From contig JBBRMR010000001.1 of the NCBI GenBank assembly GCA_038230735.1, positions 115,777 through 179,776 of the forward strand: a stretch of 64,000 bases of DNA. Reading direction: 5' to 3'. Positions 62,165 to 64,000 of this stretch are shown here, one piece after another (position 1 is the stretch's first letter; each line of letters begins with the position of its first letter). The notes under the pieces are model-generated. The model did not search any database, was not told where the DNA came from, and saw only the letters and a list, made by a program, of their open reading frames with translations. The DNA comes from Arcicella sp038230735 (lineage in GTDB: Bacteria > Bacteroidota > Bacteroidia > Cytophagales > Spirosomataceae). The translations under genes were made by a program, and so were the position numbers.

Positions 62165-62293
62165 TTTATTTGGCTTTTGGCTGTTATTAGCTTTTGGCGA
62201 TTGGTAATTGGCTTTTGGCTTTTGGTAAAGTATATTAATATTTGCAAATGAAACTTCTACAATAAGCTGATGGCTGATTGCTAAAAGCCAATA
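62165..62293. repeat. 'ggcttttggc' repeat-rich spacer
   Basis: TTTGGCTTTTGGC words recur four to five times at 62165-62228, and reverse-complement words (GCTAAAAGCCAATAGCT) lie at 62276-62293. They form imperfect hairpins. The repeat DNA explains why the upstream extension of the isomerase frame is not coding. Confidence 0.65.
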
Positions 62294-62294
62294 G

Positions 62295-63503
62295 CTATGA
62301 AACAACCAAATCTGGATTATTAGGTCCAAAATGTTTCAGCATTACGATTGGGTCGGTGGATGAATGGTTGGTAATTTTTACACCTTCCATTGCCGCTTTT
62401 TCAGTAATGAAAAATTCATCATTGGTTAATTGTCCGTAACGGATAGAAGTTGGGGTTTCGATATTCCAAACGCCCATCGTTCCGTGTCCTTGCATCATAA
62501 TCATTCCGTAGGCGGCACTGTCTTTGATGATGACAGTTTTGCCTGGTTCAATGGTCAATTCTTTAGCAGAAAATGCCTCGGAACGGTAACAAATCCAGTT
62601 TTCTACGTATCCTTCAGCTTGCATTTCGGCAACTGCTTTCACGGGTTTGGGAGCCATAAATCGAGTTTCCAAGATGTTCGGATTCACGTTTAATTCCCAA
62701 TCAATTACTTCCATTAATTGATCATAATCGCCAATTCGGTCGGGTGGCGTGCCATTCCACAATAATGCTTCGGGAATAATTGCCTCATTTACCAATGATT
62801 GGTACATGGCAAAAACGTCCGATGCTTTTTGCGGTTCATACGTGCATAGACTCCCGGGGGCGTGCAACATTCCTGGGGGAACGTCCCAACCCGTGCCAGG
62901 TTCGAGGCGGAAAGCCTGTGAATAATTGGTCAATTTATTGTCGCCTTTTGTAAAATTCATCAAACATTCTTTTATCTGTTCTTTGGTAGTACCTGGGGCA
63001 ATTCCGAAGAAAGTATAAGGAAAATCTCCACCATGATTATTAAGTTGTGGAGGAAAATAATAGGCTTCTGGCTTGCCCAATTGTCCAATTTTGGCAGCGT
63101 GTTCGTCATTGTGATGAATGTGGTGAGGGAGAGGTCCCATGTTATCAAAAAACTTGGAATACATCGCCCAACTTTGGTATTTATCCCAAAGTCTATCGCC
63201 AATAATTTCGCCCTTCAATTCGTCAATGGTATCTTTCAAAAGGATTCGCTCTTCCTTTTCGCCATTCATAAAAACGATAAAACTCAAACCTTCATGTTCA
63301 CCCGTGAGTGGACCATTTTTGGCGGGTGTAGTTGAAGAAAGCCAGCGTTCATCAATGCCCCCACGCTCGCCACCCAATACGTAATAATCGTCGGGATGTA
63401 ATTTTATTCTACGCCCTGGCACACAAAATGAGCGAGGAACCCACGTGGGCGTTAATCTTAAAATTCCTTGTCCTTGTTCAAGGGCTGCTTGTGCATTATT
63501 CAT
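62295..63503 (-). CDS. Cupin protein related to type I mannose-6-phosphate isomerase
   Basis: The ATG at 63503 (MNNAQAALEQGQG) gives 402 residues; an extra MKKM from a TTG at 63512 is less likely. The first cupin shows PLPHHIHHNDEHA and GKPEAYYFPPQL, resembling the His-x-His...Glu metal site of mannose-6-phosphate isomerases. VPPGMLHAPGS is the later metal-binding His. A second beta-barrel (AKELTIEPGKTVIIKD, MMQGHGTMGVWN) follows. It is probably a sugar isomerase or sugar-binding enzyme of the same cluster. The assignment is by motif only. Confidence 0.75.
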   Translation of the reverse strand: MNNAQAALEQGQGILRLTPTWVPRSFCVPGRRIKLHPDDYYVLGGERGGIDERWLSSTTPAKNGPLTGEHEGLSFIVFMNGEKEERILLKDTIDELKGEIIGDRLWDKYQSWAMYSKFFDNMGPLPHHIHHNDEHAAKIGQLGKPEAYYFPPQLNNHGGDFPYTFFGIAPGTTKEQIKECLMNFTKGDNKLTNYSQAFRLEPGTGWDVPPGMLHAPGSLCTYEPQKASDVFAMYQSLVNEAIIPEALLWNGTPPDRIGDYDQLMEVIDWELNVNPNILETRFMAPKPVKAVAEMQAEGYVENWICYRSEAFSAKELTIEPGKTVIIKDSAAYGMIMMQGHGTMGVWNIETPTSIRYGQLTNDEFFITEKAAMEGVKITNHSSTDPIVMLKHFGPNNPDLVVS

Positions 63504-63557
63504 TTTTTTCAATGGGTTTAAAAATGCTTGCCACTAAGGCACTAACACGCTAAGTTT

Positions 63558-63589
63558 TTTACTTTGAAATTTTTTATTTTCAAAGTAAA
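63558..63589. terminator. AT-rich hairpin upstream of cupin gene
   Basis: TTTACTTTGAAA pairs perfectly with TTTCAAAGTAAA around 8 bases. It could end the small minus-strand ORF from 63689, or lie in the leader of the cupin operon. Confidence 0.5.
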
Positions 63590-63688
63590 TAATTATGGAT
63601 TTCGCCGTTGTTAGTGTTTTCACCAACAACTCGGACTCAAAATTATTGTTGTTGATAAAATTACTATGACTGCGATTTTTATATTTCA

Positions 63689-63988
63689 TTATTTTGTTCG
63701 TTTAAAGTCGTCTATTAATAAAGTTATTAGCATTATATCTACCATTAATGCAATAGCAGCTATTGAGTAAGTATTAAATAAAGGGATTAATTTAGATAAG
63801 AAATATAATCCTATTGTATTGAAAATAATAAATACAATTAATTTTGGTAATATTTTTATATATCGAAGCTGTTTAAACTTTTGAAAAGTATTCCCAAATA
63901 AGTGAGAATTTTGTGGTGCTAAATCATAAAAAATCACGCAATGGGAATACTTAGTAAAAGTACAATTGATACGTGGATTATCCCACAT
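63689..63988 (-). CDS. Possible small membrane protein, 99 residues
   Basis: The ORF starts at ATG 63988, directly after an in-frame TAA, and ends DDFKRTK. The N-terminal half is polar. The C-terminal half has two hydrophobic segments (LPKLIVFIIFNTIGLYFL and SIAAIALMVDIMLITLL) with basic residues after each. No family is recognised. A GTG at codon 18 could be the real start. An inverted repeat (63886-63952) lies inside the N-terminal coding part, which lowers confidence. Confidence 0.4.
   Translation of the reverse strand: MWDNPRINCTFTKYSHCVIFYDLAPQNSHLFGNTFQKFKQLRYIKILPKLIVFIIFNTIGLYFLSKLIPLFNTYSIAAIALMVDIMLITLLIDDFKRTK
63886..63952. repeat. 'aagtattccca' inverted repeat
   Basis: AAGTATTCCCA (63886-63896) and TGGGAATACTT (63942-63952) are perfect complements 45 bases apart, inside the small membrane ORF. 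Confidence 0.5.
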
Positions 63989-64000
63989 TTAACCGTTGGA

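Noticed and set aside
62162..62329. N-terminal extension of the isomerase/epimerase
   Set aside because: The translation (QKPKANYQSPKANNSQKP) is repeat DNA read as protein. The family N-terminus begins at the ATG at 62161.

Overview
The window looks like chromosomal DNA of a low-GC Bacteroidota, most likely a member of the Cytophagales (Runella, Emticicia, Arcicella or Flectobacillus type). The evidence is direct: four SusC/SusD outer-membrane pairs, a fused SecDF, a Bacteroidota promoter of the TTTG/TAnnTTTG form, abundant short lipoproteins, a DUF5522 gene and a PVC-type cytochrome dehydrogenase. The genus is inference. No rRNA, tRNA, CRISPR array, prophage or intact insertion sequence was recognised.

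Layout. 1-6 kb (minus strand): the N-terminal end of murD, a metallopeptidase-like lipoprotein, a YhcG/DUF1016 nuclease gene bracketed by two copies of one hairpin repeat, then nadA, nadC and a leucine-rich-repeat lipoprotein. 6-16 kb (plus strand): a small exported protein, secDF, a Na+/H+ antiporter, an amino-acid permease, an M4 protease immediately followed by an emfourin-like inhibitor, and prfC. 16-39.5 kb (minus strand): four consecutive SusC/SusD transport loci. The first carries a zinc metallohydrolase lipoprotein and a DUF4302 lipoprotein; the second and fourth each carry a small lipoprotein and near-identical terminators. SusC genes 2-4 share their signal peptide and upstream region, including a palindrome inside the putative promoter. 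The gap upstream of the second SusC holds what looks like the scar of a deleted phosphoglucomutase copy. The intact phosphoglucomutase lies next to the fourth SusC. No carbohydrate-degrading enzyme and no dedicated regulator lies within the Sus block.

39.8-50.8 kb: phosphoglucomutase, a beta-barrel protein, a three-gene polysaccharide set (GT2, formyltransferase-fold, NodB deacetylase), a YciI protein, a Crp-type regulator, ornithine aminotransferase, a DUF5522 protein, two lipoproteins and a GT4. 50.8-63.5 kb (minus strand): a sugar-oxidation and uptake cluster reading cupin, sugar isomerase/epimerase, DUF819 membrane protein, Gfo/Idh/MocA oxidoreductase, ribose-type ABC ATPase, permease and binding protein, exported ThuA-like protein, and a large exported SGNH/propeller/HEAT/cytochrome c protein. 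The combination resembles the rhizobial thu trehalose-oxidation operon with a periplasmic redox arm added. The substrate cannot be read from sequence.

Nearly every intergenic gap holds an inverted repeat. Some are ordinary terminators. Others look like interspersed palindromic repeat families, including a 127-bp nested palindrome with MITE-like form at 16.1 kb.
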